Source: JAXLXE01 sp046328115 (GTDB lineage Bacteria > Chloroflexota > UBA6077 > JACCZL01). From it: a stretch of DNA of 64,000 nt. The stretch spans positions 2,852,001 to 2,916,000 of the forward strand of contig JAXLXE010000001.1 of assembly GCA_046328115.1 (NCBI GenBank), written 5' to 3'. Made by a program: the position numbers and the translations under genes. Below are positions 62,459 to 64,000 of this stretch, piece after piece. The notes under the pieces are model-generated. The model did no database searches and was not told the DNA's origin. It was given only the letters and a program-made list of their open reading frames with translations. Positions within the stretch are counted from its first letter, which is position 1. Every line of letters begins with the position of its first letter.

Positions 62459-62834
62459 CAGCGTCTGGCCGGCGGCCGGGCCGCCGGTCCGGCGCGTTCG
62501 GCCGTACGTCCACCCACTCACGCTCGCGCATGGGCAACCCCGCCCTACGGCGGATCACCTGCTCGCGGAGATAGGCGGGCGTGGGGACGTAGGGCAGATT
62601 GCGCCAGGCCGGGCCGCTGCTGGGCTCCATGGTGGCCCCCCCATCTGACGCCCACACCTCGATGTCATCGGGTGCCTCCGTAGCGGCGCCGCTCAGCAGC
62701 CAGTTCCTCCGTAGCGTCCACTGTCCAGAGTGCGCCGTACGCATGGGTCGCCACCGCGCGCCGTGGAGCTCAATGCAGTCCTCAGCTACGACGACCACGC
62801 CGTCCAGCTCGAATGGAAACAACGGCTCTGCCAT
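62451..62834 (-). CDS. Small conserved-looking hypothetical protein
   Basis: 127 residues, ATG start. The composition is balanced and the pattern looks coding: EPLFPFELDGVVVVAEDCIE, RTAHSGQWTLRRNWLLSGA, and a basic C-terminus (VRPNAPDRRPGRRPDAAN). I do not recognise a family. It runs convergently into the CoA-transferase gene (8-base overlap) and is divergent from the SDR gene. Confidence 0.5.
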   Translation of the reverse strand: MAEPLFPFELDGVVVVAEDCIELHGARWRPMRTAHSGQWTLRRNWLLSGAATEAPDDIEVWASDGGATMEPSSGPAWRNLPYVPTPAYLREQVIRRRAGLPMREREWVDVRPNAPDRRPGRRPDAAN

Positions 62835-62933
62835 ACCAGATCGCTGTCATTCTAGCCTGGGAGTTGACGGCACGTTCCCGTTGTGCCACATTCCCGCGCT
62901 AGCGTTGAACCAGACCGGTTGGAGGAGAGAATC

Positions 62934-63695
62934 GTGAGTCGCTCGGTGGTGATCAGCGGGGCGGCCGAGGGCATTGGGCTGGCGATGGCCCGCCTGTTTG
63001 CCGAGGCGGGTGACCGCGTAGCCATGCTGGATTTCAACGCCGCCCGGCTGGACGCCGCCGTCGCGGATCTGGCGGAGGACGGGCTTGACGTCTTCGGCCA
63101 CCAGACGGATGTGCGCCAGTCCAGCGCGGTGCAGGCGGCGTTCGCCGAGGCAGTAGCCCGCCACGGCGGCGTGGACGTGGCCATCAGCAACGCTGGCGTC
63201 TACCCAAACTCCCCGGTCGTGGATCTGGAGGAGGACGAGTGGGACCGGGTGATGGACACCAACCTCAAGGGTACCTTCCTCTTCTGCCGCGCCGCCGCCC
63301 GCCAGATGATCGCCCAGGGTAGCGGCGGCAAGATCTGCACCATGGCCAGCGGGGCATCGCGCTCAGCCAGACGCGGCGGTGCCCACTACTGCGCGTCCAA
63401 GGCCGGCGTTGTGCTCTTCAGCCAGGCGCTCGCCCTGGAGCTCGCGGAGCACCGGATCAACGTGAACATCGTGGCCCCGGGCTTCGTGGATGTGGGCGAT
63501 CGCCCGGGAGTCTCCGCCCCGTACCGGGCCGCGATCACCCAGGGGATCCCCTGGGGACGGGCCGGGCGGGCAGCGGACATCGCCCAGGCCGTACGCTGGG
63601 TCTGCTCCGCGGAGGCCGACTTCCTCACCGGCGCGTACATTCCCGTGGACGGCGGAGCCTCAGCCGGCCGCTTCTTCTTGCCGCTGAGCACCTAG
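62934..63695 (+). CDS. Short-chain dehydrogenase/reductase (classical SDR)
   Basis: 253 residues from GTG 62934, with GGAGGAG upstream. Cofactor motif SGAAEGIGLAMARLFAEAG, the NAG motif in AISNAGVYPNSP, and catalytic Tyr-Lys in AHYCASKAGVVLF with the Ser in MASGASRSARRG. It oxidises or reduces an alcohol or ketone with NAD(P). The stop overlaps the next start (TAGTG), so it is in an operon with the following binding-protein gene. Confidence 0.92.
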   Translation: MSRSVVISGAAEGIGLAMARLFAEAGDRVAMLDFNAARLDAAVADLAEDGLDVFGHQTDVRQSSAVQAAFAEAVARHGGVDVAISNAGVYPNSPVVDLEEDEWDRVMDTNLKGTFLFCRAAARQMIAQGSGGKICTMASGASRSARRGGAHYCASKAGVVLFSQALALELAEHRINVNIVAPGFVDVGDRPGVSAPYRAAITQGIPWGRAGRAADIAQAVRWVCSAEADFLTGAYIPVDGGASAGRFFLPLST

Positions 63696-64000
63696 TGCCG
63701 GCCCGTATCAGCCGGCGAGCAGCGCTCGGGGGCTGGCTGCTGGCAATCACCGGCGCGGCCGTCGGGTGCGCTTCCCCGGCGGAGCCCGACTCCCCCCGGC
63801 CCGAACCGACACGACAGTCGGCGCGTCCGACGCCAACACTCCGCGCCACAAGTCGCCCGCGCGACGCGACGCCCACCGCGGTGCCAGCACCGGCAACCCC
63901 CGCCGGCGCGCTGCGCCGTGGGGGCACGCTGCTGCTCCATATCCCCGAGTCGCCCACGCTATGGCCGTTCGTCGGTAGCCTGGCAAACCAGATCGCGCAC
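63695..64000 (+). CDS. ABC substrate-binding lipoprotein, N-terminal part (cut by window edge)
   Basis: 102 codons from GTG 63695 to the window edge, open to the end. Signal peptide with RRAALGGWLLAITGAAVGC (lipobox ending in Cys), a Pro/Thr/Arg-rich linker, then RRGGTLLLHIPESPTLWPF, the usual beginning of a family 5 binding domain after the linker. It overlaps the SDR stop by one base and is probably the first gene of another importer continuing beyond the window. Confidence 0.75.
   Translation, partial: MPARISRRAALGGWLLAITGAAVGCASPAEPDSPRPEPTRQSARPTPTLRATSRPRDATPTAVPAPATPAGALRRGGTLLLHIPESPTLWPFVGSLANQIAH

Overview
The window is about two thirds G+C and densely coded. It has no rRNA genes, transposases or CRISPR arrays. 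It suggests a heterotrophic bacterium of the Chloroflexota or a close relative. The grounds are repeated ABC importers whose lipoproteins carry Ala/Lys/Pro-rich linkers after the lipobox, M81 (MlrC-like) and LLM flavin enzymes, acetamidase/formamidase, CaiB-type CoA-transferase, a TM-anchored sulfite-oxidase-like molybdoenzyme, and the sequence styles of ClpS and GlgC. This placement is inference; no rRNA is present to confirm it.

Layout. 1-4.1 kb: end of an alpha/beta hydrolase, then glgC, facing a leftward group of a PHP phosphoesterase, a 95-codon AhpD-like gene with an in-frame TGA, and ccdA. The TGA replaces the second Cys of a CxxC motif and is followed by a SECIS-like hairpin, so this is probably a selenoprotein next to a membrane thiol-electron carrier. 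4.1-9.3 kb: clpS with a strong terminator, a secreted propeller-type protein with a G+C-poor core, an unassigned structured RNA with tandem promoters and terminator, cca and tRNA-Val(GAC). 9.4-16.3 kb: a molybdenum oxidoreductase, a racemase-fold protein lacking both catalytic Cys, a secreted TIM-barrel-like protein, tRNA-Val(CAC), and a coupled PEP-synthase-like/alpha-beta-hydrolase pair.

16.4-28.0 kb: a peptide-type ABC importer (binding protein plus two permeases) beside a Gfo/Idh/MocA dehydrogenase, an M81 metallohydrolase, an RhmD-like sugar-acid dehydratase, an MFS exporter, a PaaK-like ligase and a formamidase. 28.1-36.9 kb: a DUF4166-type pair, an LLM oxidoreductase, a decayed hicBA toxin-antitoxin remnant, a double-hotdog (MaoC-like) protein, a LacI regulator, a secreted LamG-like protein and an epimerase. 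36.9-45.9 kb: a sugar ABC importer, a CBS protein, a second peptide-type importer and a DgoD-like dehydratase.

45.9-59.1 kb: one leftward run of nine genes, most overlapping by 1-4 bases: a large exported membrane protein, an ABC-2 ATPase and permease, a coiled-coil membrane protein, a MoxR AAA+ ATPase, a DUF58 protein, two von Willebrand A membrane proteins and a small helical protein. It looks like one envelope-associated machine. 59.3-64.0 kb: another binding protein, a CoA-transferase, an SDR dehydrogenase and the start of a further binding protein cut by the window edge.

Taken together the content points to scavenging of oligopeptides, sugars and sugar acids. Binding-protein genes are often separated from the next gene by a strong hairpin without a U-tract, which probably sets expression ratios.
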